From NCBI RefSeq assembly GCF_021044795.1, contig NZ_JAJNOP010000015.1: a stretch of 59,938 nucleotides of DNA. One strand, 5' to 3'. Made by a program: the position numbers and the translations under genes. This document shows, one piece after another, positions 17,378-25,260 of the stretch (position 1 is the first letter of the stretch; each line of letters starts with the position of its first letter). The notes below the pieces were generated by a model, which was given only the letters and a program-made list of their open reading frames with translations, was not told the origin of the DNA and searched no databases. This DNA is from Acidaminococcus hominis (GTDB lineage: Bacteria; Bacillota; Negativicutes; Acidaminococcales; Acidaminococcaceae).

Positions 17378-18405
17378 TTGCTCCCCGCCGGTCGATGTCC
17401 CTTATGGAACAGATTCATATTTTCCGCAGCTCGTCCTGTGCCCAGGGCCACACAGCCCAGGGCGTTTTCGGCCACCACTACCGTCAGACCCGTTTCCCGG
17501 GTCAGTACCCAGTCCAGGTCCCGCAGCAGGGCGGCCCCGCCGGTGAGCACAATGCCCCGATCCAGCACATCTGCCGCCATTTCGGACGGCATCTGTTCCA
17601 GGGTTCCCCGAATGGTCTCCACAATGCTGCGCACCGGTTCCAATAGGGCTTCCCGGACCTGGTTCTGATCCAAAAGGCGGCTTTGGGGGAGCCCTGTCAG
17701 CAGGTCCCGGCCCCGGATTTCCATCACAGCGCTGGGGGTTGTTTTTCGCAGGGTTCCAATTTCAAGCTTGATGGTTTCCGCCATCTGTTCACCGATAAGA
17801 AGATTATACTTTTTCTTGATAGCCCGTACAAGAGCATCATCCATTTCTGCGCCGCCCAGCCGGAGGGTTCGGGAGAAGACAATCTGGCCCAGGGAGATGA
17901 CCGCCACTTCCGTGGTGCCGCCTCCCAGATTCACCACCATAAGCCCGGTGGCTTCCTTAATGGGCAGGCCTGCCCCCAGAGCCGCAGCCAAAGGTTCTTC
18001 CAGCAGGTAGGCTTCCTTGACCCCGGCTTCCAGGGCCGCATCGATGACCGCCCGTCGTTCCACATTGGTCACTCCGCAGGGAACGCTGATCACCGCCCGG
18101 CTGCGGACAAAGGAACGCTTTTGGAGAGCCTGCCGGAGCAGGTGCCGCAGCATCACCGCCGCCAGTTCAAAATCGGCAATTACCCCGTGGCGCAGGGGCC
18201 GTACCGTACTGATGCCCTGGGGCGTCCGGCCCACCATCTGTTTGGCAGCCTTGCCCACCGCCAGTACCTTGCCGGTACGGTCATCCACCGCCACCACGGA
18301 CGGTTCCTGGAGGGCGATTCCCTGGTGCTTCAGGCAAATCAGGGTATTGGCCGTACCCAAATCAATGCCCACATCCGTATGCAGCGAATCAAAAAATTCC
18401 AGCAT
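17374..18405 (-). CDS. mreB: Actin-like rod shape protein MreB
   Basis: 343 aa. Actin-fold ATPase forming membrane-bound filaments that guide side-wall synthesis. Phosphate loops DVGIDLGTANTLI (about 11-23) and VVNLGGGTTEVAVIS (about 163-177), the adenosine motif GIVLTGGAALLRDLD (about 285-299) and an amphipathic-like N-terminus MLEFF are visible. First gene of the mreBCD-mrdA-rodA group; follows radC by 45 bp. Confidence 0.95.
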   Translation of the reverse strand: MLEFFDSLHTDVGIDLGTANTLICLKHQGIALQEPSVVAVDDRTGKVLAVGKAAKQMVGRTPQGISTVRPLRHGVIADFELAAVMLRHLLRQALQKRSFVRSRAVISVPCGVTNVERRAVIDAALEAGVKEAYLLEEPLAAALGAGLPIKEATGLMVVNLGGGTTEVAVISLGQIVFSRTLRLGGAEMDDALVRAIKKKYNLLIGEQMAETIKLEIGTLRKTTPSAVMEIRGRDLLTGLPQSRLLDQNQVREALLEPVRSIVETIRGTLEQMPSEMAADVLDRGIVLTGGAALLRDLDWVLTRETGLTVVVAENALGCVALGTGRAAENMNLFHKGHRPAGSK

Positions 18406-18450
18406 GGGTTTCCCCTCCCTTTCTTTTCTATATTTCCGGCAGCTGCCGGC

Positions 18451-19137
18451 CTAAATCAAATCATGTTCCTTAAAACTATAGTAGACCCCATCCCCGATGA
18501 CCAAATGGTCCACCACGGGAATGCCCAAAATTTCTCCGGCCTTGACCAGGGTCCGGGTCAGGTCCCGGTCTTCCTGGCTGGGCGTGGGATCCCCGGAAGG
18601 ATGGTTGTGCACGGCCAAAAGGGCCGCTGCATGATGCACCACCGCCGGAGCAAACACTTCCCGGGGATGGACCACCGACGCGTTCAGGGAGCCTTGGGAG
18701 ATTTCCTTGATGGCCGTTACCCGCCCTTTGCTGTTGAGCAGGATTACCTGAAAATGTTCCTGGTTTTCGTGGCGCAGCCGGCTCATCACCAGCATGGCCC
18801 CGTCTTCCGGGCAGCGGATCAGGCCCATTTTGGGCTTGCTGTTGGCGGCCACCCGGCGGCCCAGCTCCAGGGCAGCCATAATCACCGCCGCCTTGCTGGG
18901 ACCCAGCCCATGAACCACCGTCAGTTCCTGCAGGTCCTGGGTCCGGGCCAGGGCTTCATCCTTCAGCAGGTCCCCTACCAGTTCTCCGGCAATATCCAGG
19001 GCCGACCGGCCCTTGGTGCCGCTGCCAATGAGAATGGCCAAAAGTTCCCGAGGGGTCAGGGCCTGGGGTCCCAGCGCCAGCATTTTTTCACGAGGCCGTT
19101 CCTCCGGCAGCATTTCCTTGATCAAATAGTGTGTCAT
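18451..19137 (-). CDS. radC: RadC family JAMM-domain protein
   Basis: 228 aa. Helix-hairpin-helix-like N-terminus followed by a MPN/JAMM domain with HNHPSGDPTPSQED (about 176-189), which has the metal ligands His, His and Asp. Historically called a DNA repair protein, but that role is doubtful and the true substrate is unknown. Located between maf and mreB, a conserved neighbourhood in Firmicutes. Its 5' end overlaps maf by 50 bp. Confidence 0.93.
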   Translation of the reverse strand: MTHYLIKEMLPEERPREKMLALGPQALTPRELLAILIGSGTKGRSALDIAGELVGDLLKDEALARTQDLQELTVVHGLGPSKAAVIMAALELGRRVAANSKPKMGLIRCPEDGAMLVMSRLRHENQEHFQVILLNSKGRVTAIKEISQGSLNASVVHPREVFAPAVVHHAAALLAVHNHPSGDPTPSQEDRDLTRTLVKAGEILGIPVVDHLVIGDGVYYSFKEHDLI

Positions 19138-19699
19138 CTTGCATCACGTCCATTTCTGCGAATAGTGTAAGTAAAGTTGCTAAGGGAAGTCCTACCACAT
19201 TACTGTAGGACCCGTGTATAGTGGGTATAAAAAGTGCTGCTTTTCCCTGAATGCCGTAGGCTCCGGCTTTATCCAGGGGTTCCCCAGTACCAATGTACCA
19301 GGCGATCTGCTGGTCCGTCAAGGGTGCAAAAGTCACCTCTGTCACGTCCACCCGGGCTTTCTCCTGCCCCCGGTAAAACAGGGCTACCCCGGTAAGTACC
19401 TGATGGGTCCGGCCGCTGAGCAGCCGCAGCATCCGGGCAGCGTCCTTGGTATCCTGGGGTTTGCCCAGGATTTTCCCGTCCACCGCTACCACCGTATCGG
19501 CGGCAATCACCAGAGCTGAAGGGTTTTCCTGGGAGGCCACAGCCCGCCCCTTGGCCAGAGCATTGTGCAGCACCAGATCCTCCGGAGAAGCGCTTTCCTT
19601 CAGTTCTTCGCAGTGGCTTACCACCACCCGGGGATTCAGGCCCGCCTGACGCAGCAGTTCCAGCCGGCGGGGAGAAGCAGAAGCCAAAAGTATCTCCAT
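19088..19699 (-). CDS. maf: Maf family nucleotide pyrophosphatase
   Basis: 203 aa. Hydrolyses non-canonical or surplus nucleoside triphosphates (dTTP/UTP class most likely). Motifs: LASASPRRLELL at residues 5-16, AADTVVAVDGKILGKP around 70-85, and GEPLDKAGAYGIQGKAA around 139-155. The C-terminus runs 50 bp into radC in another frame. The last 17 or so residues beyond the conserved core look poorly constrained, so the overlap may be tolerated tail sequence. Confidence 0.93.
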   Translation of the reverse strand: MEILLASASPRRLELLRQAGLNPRVVVSHCEELKESASPEDLVLHNALAKGRAVASQENPSALVIAADTVVAVDGKILGKPQDTKDAARMLRLLSGRTHQVLTGVALFYRGQEKARVDVTEVTFAPLTDQQIAWYIGTGEPLDKAGAYGIQGKAALFIPTIHGSYSNVVGLPLATLLTLFAEMDVMQDDTLFDQGNAAGGTAS

Positions 19700-19708
19700 A
19701 GGTCCTCC

Positions 19709-19975
19709 TTATAACTTGTTATAAATAATGGCTCCCAGCACCATGCCAACAATCGCCACCAGGTTGGGAGAAAAGGTAAAGCCGATGGTCAGCTTGGCAA
19801 TGTACAAATCCACATCCACCGGCGGCACGGAAATAATCTGGTACTGCCGCACCAGGGTATCCGTAATGGGGCCCAGTACTTGGGACGCCTGGAGGCTTTC
19901 TGCCACAAGCCCTCCCATCACAGCCCCTGCCGCCAGGGCTCCTACCAGCCACAATCCATTTTTTGCGCCCAGCAT
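19709..19975 (-). CDS. Small membrane protein, DUF4321 type
   Basis: 88 aa with two hydrophobic helices (about 8-24 and 66-84) separated by a short extracytoplasmic stretch. Size, the late F-T-F-S-P-N-L-V-A-I-V-G segment and position directly before maf match the DUF4321 family. Function unknown; the context suggests the cell envelope. Its ATG lies 2 bp after the previous gene's stop. Confidence 0.75.
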   Translation of the reverse strand: MLGAKNGLWLVGALAAGAVMGGLVAESLQASQVLGPITDTLVRQYQIISVPPVDVDLYIAKLTIGFTFSPNLVAIVGMVLGAIIYNKL

Positions 19976-19977
19976 GC

Positions 19978-20418
19978 TTATTCCTCCTCAGAAGAAACCG
20001 GGTCGTCCACACCAGGAATCATCCCATCGCTGTAGTACCCGGTAACGGTCCACTGGGCACCCCGGGGATTGACCACCTTGCGAAAATTCCGGGCGTAGTT
20101 CCAGCCCAAAAGCAGCCAGATAACAGTGCTGCCCAGCACCACCTGCCACTGGGGCAGGGGGAAAAAGTGGGCCATAGCCCGTCCAAAAGCCGCCCCGGCC
20201 ACTGCGGTCAGCACAGGAATGCCCCGGGCAATGAGTTTGGCCTTGCCAGCTTCTACTTCCTGGCGTTCCACCAGGACCCGCATTCCCCGCTTGGCTTCGC
20301 AGGCGTTCCAGCAATCCAGCTGCTTGGGGCGCTGCTCCCCTGGCTTTTGTTCAATTTTTACTCGTGCCTGCTGGCCATGAATGGCCACCACGGTTCCAAT
20401 ATACGTATTCACAACCAT
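19978..20418 (-). CDS. RseC/MucC-like membrane protein
   Basis: 146 aa. An N-terminal cytoplasmic part with a small cysteine pair (LDCWNAC) and G-M-R-V-L-V-E, followed by two membrane helices (about 65-82 and 87-104) and an acidic tail. This layout is that of the RseC/SoxR-reducing family, but the usual four-cysteine cluster is reduced to two cysteines, so redox function is uncertain. Confidence 0.55.
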   Translation of the reverse strand: MVVNTYIGTVVAIHGQQARVKIEQKPGEQRPKQLDCWNACEAKRGMRVLVERQEVEAGKAKLIARGIPVLTAVAGAAFGRAMAHFFPLPQWQVVLGSTVIWLLLGWNYARNFRKVVNPRGAQWTVTGYYSDGMIPGVDDPVSSEEE

Positions 20419-20424
20419 TCTCCT

Positions 20425-20937
20425 TTATTCCGGGAATTGCAGGTACTGCTTGGGGTACCGCTCTGCCAGCAGCTGCATCAGCTTACCGCTGGATTTGAAC
20501 AGCAGGGCGCACAATTTGCCGTTCTCCCTATACACCAGGATCCGCTGGGGATTGGGATCGATGGAAGAATAGCGGTGCACATACTTTTTGATGGCAGTTT
20601 TGCGGAAAAAGCTCCGCTTATACTGATTGGAAAAACTTTCCATATCTTTTAAATGGACGGTCATCCGGCGCTCAATGCCCAGGCCATACATAATCACCCG
20701 CAGGTCCTTGCCGGTAAGCACCACCGTATAATCAAACATACAGCGCCAGCACCACAGGAGCAAAAACAGCACATTGTAGCCCCAGCCCATCAGGCTGAAC
20801 TGGTACAGGGCAAAGGTATGGTACCCTTCGTAGGCCCAAGAAATGCCAATTACGGCCAGGGCCGCCCACTGCAAATACCGTCGTTCCTTACTGACTGTTG
20901 AATATTCCTTGTATTCTTCCACGTGTTTCTCCTTCAT
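20425..20937 (-). CDS. Unknown two-helix membrane protein
   Basis: 170 aa from ATG 20937; GAGGA stands about 8 nt upstream, whereas the in-frame GTG at 20952 overlaps that site. A charged N-terminus (KEKHVEEYKEYS) is followed by two membrane helices (about 20-40 and 46-63). The C-terminal half is soluble and basic, with a PH-like pattern of short strands such as D-L-R-V-I-M-Y-G-L-G-I-E-R-R-M-T. I do not recognise the family with confidence. First gene of the housekeeping run. Confidence 0.7.
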   Translation of the reverse strand: MKEKHVEEYKEYSTVSKERRYLQWAALAVIGISWAYEGYHTFALYQFSLMGWGYNVLFLLLWCWRCMFDYTVVLTGKDLRVIMYGLGIERRMTVHLKDMESFSNQYKRSFFRKTAIKKYVHRYSSIDPNPQRILVYRENGKLCALLFKSSGKLMQLLAERYPKQYLQFPE

Positions 20938-20973
20938 TTCTTCATTCCTCACCTAAAAATCCTTAACTTCCTT

Positions 20974-21001
20974 ATTATATCAAAATTTACCCGTAAAGTA
21001 A
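20974..21001 (-). promoter_or_regulatory. Candidate promoter of the housekeeping operon
   Basis: Minus-strand TATAAT (20974-20979) with a 16-bp spacer to TTACTT (20996-21001), placing the start of transcription about 30 bp before the first gene. The region 20938-21208 otherwise holds only two hairpins. Confidence 0.5.
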
Positions 21002-21110
21002 GGCATTTCTTGGGATTCTGGGGAATTTCGGGAAAGAGCCGGGAAATTTCTGTTCCGTCCCTTGGTAAAGTATCGGTATGGGCCTGAAGCAGAAGGGCTG
21101 CCTGACAAAA

Positions 21111-21140
21111 CAAGGCCCCTTCTCTTTAAAAGGAGCCTTG
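21111..21140. terminator. Hairpin with short T-runs on both sides
   Basis: CAAGGC...GCCTTG stem, extended by CCTT/AAGG with a mismatch, followed by TTTTT on the plus strand and TTTT on the minus strand. No plus-strand gene ends here, so it probably backs up the gcdB terminator next to it. Confidence 0.5.
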
Positions 21141-21158
21141 TTTTTGCGTTAACTCATT

Positions 21159-21197
21159 AAAAAAAGTGGTTATGACATTTCTGTCATAACCACTTTT
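21159..21197 (-). terminator. Terminator of the decarboxylase operon
   Basis: Perfect 16-bp stem (21162-21177 with 21182-21197, 4-nt loop) followed on the minus strand by seven Ts. It lies 12 bp after the gcdB stop codon. Confidence 0.9.
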
Positions 21198-21208
21198 CAG
21201 GTTAAAGC

Positions 21209-22339
21209 TTATTGTGCAGGTCCAATCATTGCCAGCATGGTACCAGCAGCAACTGCCGTACCAATTACACCAGCCACGTTGGGGCCCATAGCATGCATCA
21301 GCAGGAAGTTGCCAGGGTTGGCCTGTTGTCCCACAATCTGGGAAACACGGGCAGCCATAGGCACTGCGGATACACCGGCACTGCCGATCAGCGGGTTGGT
21401 CTTGCCACCGTCAACGATGCACATCAGTTTACCGAAGATAACGCCAGCAGCAGTACCACCGGCGAAAGCAACCAGGCCCAAGAAGATAATCAGCAGGGTT
21501 TGGGTGGTCAGGAAGCTTTCAGACTTCATGGTCAAACCAGTACCAGTAGCCAGCATAATGGTAACCGTGTTCATCAAAGCATTTTGTGCGGTATCGGACA
21601 GACGGTCCATACAGCCGGATTCAGTGAACAGGTTGCCCAGCATCAGCATACCGATCAGAGAGCAAACGGAGGGCAGCAGCAGGGAGATGAAAATGGTGCA
21701 CATAATCGGGAAAACCACTTTTTCGAAGTGGGTTACCGTACGCAGCTGAGCCATTTTGATCTGACGGTCTTTCTTGGTGGTGAACAGCTTCATGATAGGA
21801 GGCTGAATCAGGGGAACCAAGGACATGTAGGAGTAAGCAGCTACAGCGATTGCGCCCAGCAGATGGGGAGCCATCTTGGTTGCCAGGTAAATGGAAGTCG
21901 GGCCGTCAGCACCACCGATGATGCCGATAGCAGCAGCTTCACGCACGTTGAAGCCCAGCAGCATTGCACCCAGCAGGGCAACGAATACGCCGGCCTGGGC
22001 AGCTGCGCCCAGGAACAGGGTTTTGGGGTTGGCAATCAGGGGACCGAAGTCGGTCATGGCGCCTACGCCCATGAAAATCAGCGGCGGGAATACTTCGTAT
22101 TTGATACCGCCCAGGATCAATTGCATTACACCAGGATCGGTTTCGAAACCGGTGCGGGGTACGTTAGCCAGCAGGCAGCCGAACGCAATCGGGGTCAGCA
22201 GCAACGGCTCGAAACCCTTTACGATTGCCAGATACAGCAGGACACAGCCTACCAGCATCATGATGGCATTGCCTGTGGTAAAAGCCACGAAGCCGCTGTC
22301 GTTGATGACAGAAGCAAGGGCTACCAGAAAAGCATCCAT
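21209..22339 (-). CDS. gcdB: Sodium-pump acyl-CoA decarboxylase, beta subunit
   Basis: 376 aa, very hydrophobic, OadB/MmdB/GcdB family. It takes the carboxyl from carboxybiotin, releases CO2 and exports Na+. The family signature AAAIGIIGGADGPTSIYLA containing the essential Asp is at about residues 134-152, and a second conserved segment GSAGVSAVPMAARV lies at about 322-335. The only beta subunit in this window, so it is the expected partner of GcdA (3659-5422), but the adjacent carboxyltransferase is MmdA-like; see findings. Last gene before a strong terminator. Confidence 0.92.
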   Translation of the reverse strand: MDAFLVALASVINDSGFVAFTTGNAIMMLVGCVLLYLAIVKGFEPLLLTPIAFGCLLANVPRTGFETDPGVMQLILGGIKYEVFPPLIFMGVGAMTDFGPLIANPKTLFLGAAAQAGVFVALLGAMLLGFNVREAAAIGIIGGADGPTSIYLATKMAPHLLGAIAVAAYSYMSLVPLIQPPIMKLFTTKKDRQIKMAQLRTVTHFEKVVFPIMCTIFISLLLPSVCSLIGMLMLGNLFTESGCMDRLSDTAQNALMNTVTIMLATGTGLTMKSESFLTTQTLLIIFLGLVAFAGGTAAGVIFGKLMCIVDGGKTNPLIGSAGVSAVPMAARVSQIVGQQANPGNFLLMHAMGPNVAGVIGTAVAAGTMLAMIGPAQ

Positions 22340-22376
22340 ATTTTAATATCCTCCTTTAGATTGGTGGCGCAAGGAA

Positions 22377-22808
22377 TTAGAGAATTACCATTACGTCGCC
22401 AGTAGCAACGGTGTCACCAGCGTTTACGCGAACGTCGGTAACGGTGCCATCTTCAGGAGCCATAATTTCATTCTGCATTTTCATGGCTTCCAGAATCAGC
22501 AGGACATCGCCAGCTTCAACTTTGTCGCCAGGTTTAACGTTTACGGACAGAACCTTACCAGGCATAGGAGCTTCGATGGTGTTGGCACCAGCAGGAGCAG
22601 CCGGGGCAGCAGCAGGAGAGGGAGCAGCGGCAGGAGCCGGAGCAGGAGCAGCAGCAGGAGCAGCAGGAGCGGCTACAGGAGCAGCAGCTACAGGAGCAGC
22701 AGCGGCAGGAGCAGCAGGAGCAGCAGGAGCTGCGCTTACAGTACCGCCAACTTCTTCAACTTCCACTTGGTATACAGTGCCATTTACGTTAACATTGAAC
22801 TTTTTCAT
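22377..22808 (-). CDS. gcdC: Biotin carrier subunit (gamma) of the sodium-pump decarboxylase
   Basis: 143 aa. A short N-terminal domain (1-25) is joined by a roughly 50-residue Ala/Pro linker (26-74) to a biotinyl domain with E-A-M-K-M, the biotinylated lysine being Lys110. The flexible linker lets biotin swing between the carboxyltransferase and the membrane beta subunit. Such Ala-Pro linkers are characteristic of GcdC and MmdC. Spaced 37 bp from gcdB and 68 bp from the delta gene. Confidence 0.93.
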   Translation of the reverse strand: MKKFNVNVNGTVYQVEVEEVGGTVSAAPAAPAAPAAAAPVAAAPVAAPAAPAAAPAPAPAAAPSPAAAPAAPAGANTIEAPMPGKVLSVNVKPGDKVEAGDVLLILEAMKMQNEIMAPEDGTVTDVRVNAGDTVATGDVMVIL

Positions 22809-22876
22809 TAGAAAACCCTCCTCGAATTTTGGAAAAATAGAATGTGGTCCATCACGAATCGCCCCTCAACGATTCC

Positions 22877-23203
22877 TTAAAAGAAATGATGAGGCAGAGC
22901 CATAGGTTCCATCATTTTCTTATGCTGTGCGATAGCGGCCATCAGGGCGGCTGCAACAGCATCATCTTCGTCCTGTACCATTGCCAGGACAGCGGCGATA
23001 GCCGCTACTTTTTCTTCTTCCTGCCGTTTGTTGGCAGCAACGGAAGGAGCCGGCTTAGCAGCTACAGGCTTTTTTTTTGCGGCAGCTTTCTTTTTTGTCG
23101 GGTCAATCATATGGATGATGGTCATCATGATGCCCAGTATAATCAGCACGCCGAACACGATTGTCATGTTGATCACGGCAATCAGCCACGGGTTGTCGGT
23201 CAT
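22877..23203 (-). CDS. gcdD: Decarboxylase delta subunit (OadG/GcdD family)
   Basis: 108 aa from ATG 23203 (GAGGT 8 nt upstream; the in-frame GTG at 23212 overlaps that site). One N-terminal membrane helix (about 6-30) is followed by a Lys/Ala/Pro linker starting at PTKKK and a C-terminal helix (AAIAAVLAM...). The subunit anchors the carboxyltransferase to the membrane pump. Its first 39 residues are closely similar to the separate 39-aa mini-protein encoded at 23452-23571. Confidence 0.88.
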   Translation of the reverse strand: MTDNPWLIAVINMTIVFGVLIILGIMMTIIHMIDPTKKKAAAKKKPVAAKPAPSVAANKRQEEEKVAAIAAVLAMVQDEDDAVAAALMAAIAQHKKMMEPMALPHHFF

Positions 23204-23349
23204 GTACGTCACCTCGCTTTCCTCTAAATGGAAAAAATGGTTTATATCAAAATCCCAGCGGAACGGATGCTTTTGCTTGGCAAATTGCTTCCCGCTTCGA
23301 TTTCAACATACAAACAAGCAGCACGCTGCGAAAACCAAGGTAGAGAGAG

Positions 23350-23389
23350 ATGAGTAGCGCCGCGGGCGATTGGCCCGTATGCGGCTCAT
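23350..23389 (-). other. Stem-loop between mini-delta and delta genes
   Basis: Three stacked stems (ATGAG/CTCAT, GCCG/CGGC and CGGGC/GCCCG, 5-nt loop) fold the middle of the 248-bp gap between the mini-delta gene and gcdD. No T-run follows on the minus strand, so it is not a classic terminator. It could be an RNA-processing or stability element that sets relative subunit levels. Confidence 0.5.
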
Positions 23390-23451
23390 GAGCCTCTAGA
23401 AACTGCAGCTGAAGGGCAGTCTAGACACTGCATTTGAATTGTGTAGACAGG

Positions 23452-23571
23452 TTATTTTTTCTTCGTTGGATCGATTGCATGGACAAGGGTCATCATAATG
23501 CCCAACACAATCAGCACGCCAAAAACAATCGTCAGATTGATGGCTGCAATAAGCAACGGATTCTCTGTCAT
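23452..23571 (-). CDS. 39-aa mini-delta subunit, helix-only paralogue of GcdD
   Basis: Too short for ordinary gene calls. It begins MTENPLLIAAINLTIVFGVL and ends IDPTKKK. It matches the first 39 residues of GcdD in about three quarters of positions, including the whole membrane helix, and stops exactly where the delta linker begins. GAGAGGTGAGG-type ribosome binding sequence precedes the ATG. The Veillonella methylmalonyl-CoA decarboxylase operon also has a small extra gene (mmdE) near mmdD, so a structural role as an epsilon-like subunit is likely. It is not a degraded copy: the reading frame, start and stop are clean. Confidence 0.75.
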   Translation of the reverse strand: MTENPLLIAAINLTIVFGVLIVLGIMMTLVHAIDPTKKK

Positions 23572-23629
23572 TACCTCACCTCTCTTTCCTCTTGGTCGTT
23601 TTGTGGGTCAAGGGGTGCGCAGCACCAAA

Positions 23630-25156
23630 TTACAGCGGGATATTGCCGTGCTTTTTCTTAGGACGGTCTTCCTGCTTGCTCTTGAGCATGCGCAATGCTT
23701 TAATCAGGGTAGGACGGGTGGTCTTCGGTTCGATGACCATTTCCACCATACCATGCTTAGCAGCGTAATAAGGGGTAGCGAAGTTGTTGATGTATTCTTC
23801 CGTCTTCTGTTCCACATCGGGATCATGACGGAAAATAATCTTGGCAGCGCCTTGGGGTCCCATTACGGCAATTTCTGCCGTGGGCCAGGCGATAACGTGA
23901 TCGGCACCCAGGTCTTGGGCACACATGGCCAGATATGCGCCGCCGTAAGCTTTCCGGGTTACCAGGGTAATCTTGGGAACGGTTGCTTCACAGTAGGCGT
24001 ACAGCATTTTGGCACCGTGGCGGATAATGCCGCCGTATTCTTGGTCCGTACCGGGCAGGAACCCAGGCACGTCCACGATGTTGATCAGGGGAATCCGGAA
24101 CGCATCGCAGAAACGGATGAAGCGGGCAGCCTTATCCGAAGCGTTGATGTCCAGGCAGCCGGCCATAATCCGGGGCTGGTTGGCAATGATGCCCACCGTA
24201 GAGCCGTCCAGACGGGCCAGGCAGGTGATGATGTTCCGGGCATACATCCGGTGGGGTTCCACATACTCCCCATTATCCACAATGCTACGGATAACCTTGT
24301 ACATATCGTAGGGCAGGTGGGAACCATCGGGGATGATGGTGTTCAGGGACTCATCCATCCGGAAAGCGCTGTCGCCGGTGTCGTACACAGGCGGGTTTTC
24401 CCGGTTGTTGGAAGGCAGGAAACTCAGCAGGTACCGGATCTGTTCCAGGCAGTCTGCATCGTTTTCGGCCGCAAAATCAGCTACGCCAGAGCGGGTGCTG
24501 TGGGTAAAGGTACCACCCAGGTCTTCCTGGCCCACATCCTCGCCGGTAACGGATTTCACCACTTCCGGTCCGGTAATGAACATCTTGGAGCTTTTCTTCA
24601 CCATGTAGATGAAGTCCGTCAGGGCCGGGCTGTACACGGCGCCGCCGGCACAGGGTCCCATGATGGCGGAAATCTGGGGGATTACCCCGGAGGACATGGT
24701 ATTCTGCTTGAACATCTTACCAAAGCCTGCCAGGGCATCCGTGGCTTCCTGAATGCGGGCACCGCCGGAATCGGCCATGCCCACAATGGGAGCTCCAGTT
24801 TTTAAAGCCATTTCTTGAACTTTTGCAATTTTATTGGCGTGCATTTCGCCCAAAGAGCCACCTTCTACGGTGAAATCCTGTGCGAAAACAAATACTGTGC
24901 GACCGTTAACCGTGCCATAACCAGTTACTACACCGTCTCCAGCCAGATATTTCTTTTCCTGTCCGAAATTGGTGCACCGGTGTTCTACGAATTTATCCAG
25001 TTCCACGAAACTGCCTTCATCCAAAAATGCGGCAATCCGTTCCCGGGCAGTCATTTTGCCAGAGTCATGCTGCTTGCCGACTCTCTTGGCACCGCCGCCG
25101 GCTTCGATTTTTTCGTAGCGGGCAAACATATCATCGATTTTTTCTTGTGTTGTCAA
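23630..25156 (-). CDS. MmdA-type acyl-CoA carboxyltransferase (decarboxylase alpha subunit; TTG start)
   Basis: 508 aa from a TTG start at 25156 (GAGGAGG ends 9 nt upstream), giving MTTQEKIDDMFARYEK; Veillonella MmdA is 509 aa as I recall. It resembles MmdA throughout, including KMTARERIAAFLD, FTVEGGSLGEMHA, GACGGAVYSP-like IMGPCAGGAVYSPALTDF, and the identical C-terminus KKHGNIPL. It would transfer the carboxyl from (S)-methylmalonyl-CoA (or a related acyl-CoA) to biotin on GcdC. It is clearly distinct from GcdA. With the CoA-transferase upstream it could serve succinate-to-propionate metabolism; no methylmalonyl-CoA mutase is in the window. Confidence 0.88.
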   Translation of the reverse strand: MTTQEKIDDMFARYEKIEAGGGAKRVGKQHDSGKMTARERIAAFLDEGSFVELDKFVEHRCTNFGQEKKYLAGDGVVTGYGTVNGRTVFVFAQDFTVEGGSLGEMHANKIAKVQEMALKTGAPIVGMADSGGARIQEATDALAGFGKMFKQNTMSSGVIPQISAIMGPCAGGAVYSPALTDFIYMVKKSSKMFITGPEVVKSVTGEDVGQEDLGGTFTHSTRSGVADFAAENDADCLEQIRYLLSFLPSNNRENPPVYDTGDSAFRMDESLNTIIPDGSHLPYDMYKVIRSIVDNGEYVEPHRMYARNIITCLARLDGSTVGIIANQPRIMAGCLDINASDKAARFIRFCDAFRIPLINIVDVPGFLPGTDQEYGGIIRHGAKMLYAYCEATVPKITLVTRKAYGGAYLAMCAQDLGADHVIAWPTAEIAVMGPQGAAKIIFRHDPDVEQKTEEYINNFATPYYAAKHGMVEMVIEPKTTRPTLIKALRMLKSKQEDRPKKKHGNIPL

Positions 25157-25209
25157 ATACACGCACCTCCTCAAACATGATTATTTATGCGAAAAACCAA
25201 AACACGGTA

Positions 25210-25231
25210 ATTGTAACATAAATATCATTGT
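25210..25231 (-). promoter_or_regulatory. Candidate promoter of the decarboxylase operon
   Basis: Minus-strand extended -10 (TG-T-TACAAT; hexamer at 25210-25215) in the 104-bp gap between the CoA-transferase stop and the carboxyltransferase start. The -35 is weak, so read-through from the CoA-transferase gene is also possible, as there is no terminator between them. Confidence 0.4.
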
Positions 25232-25260
25232 GTTGCCACATGTTTTCGGAAAATTGGGTT

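Noticed and set aside
22560..22740. Tandem repeat of GCAGCAGGAGC-type units
   Set aside because: This is the low-complexity Ala-Pro linker of the biotin carrier, not an independent repeat or CRISPR.
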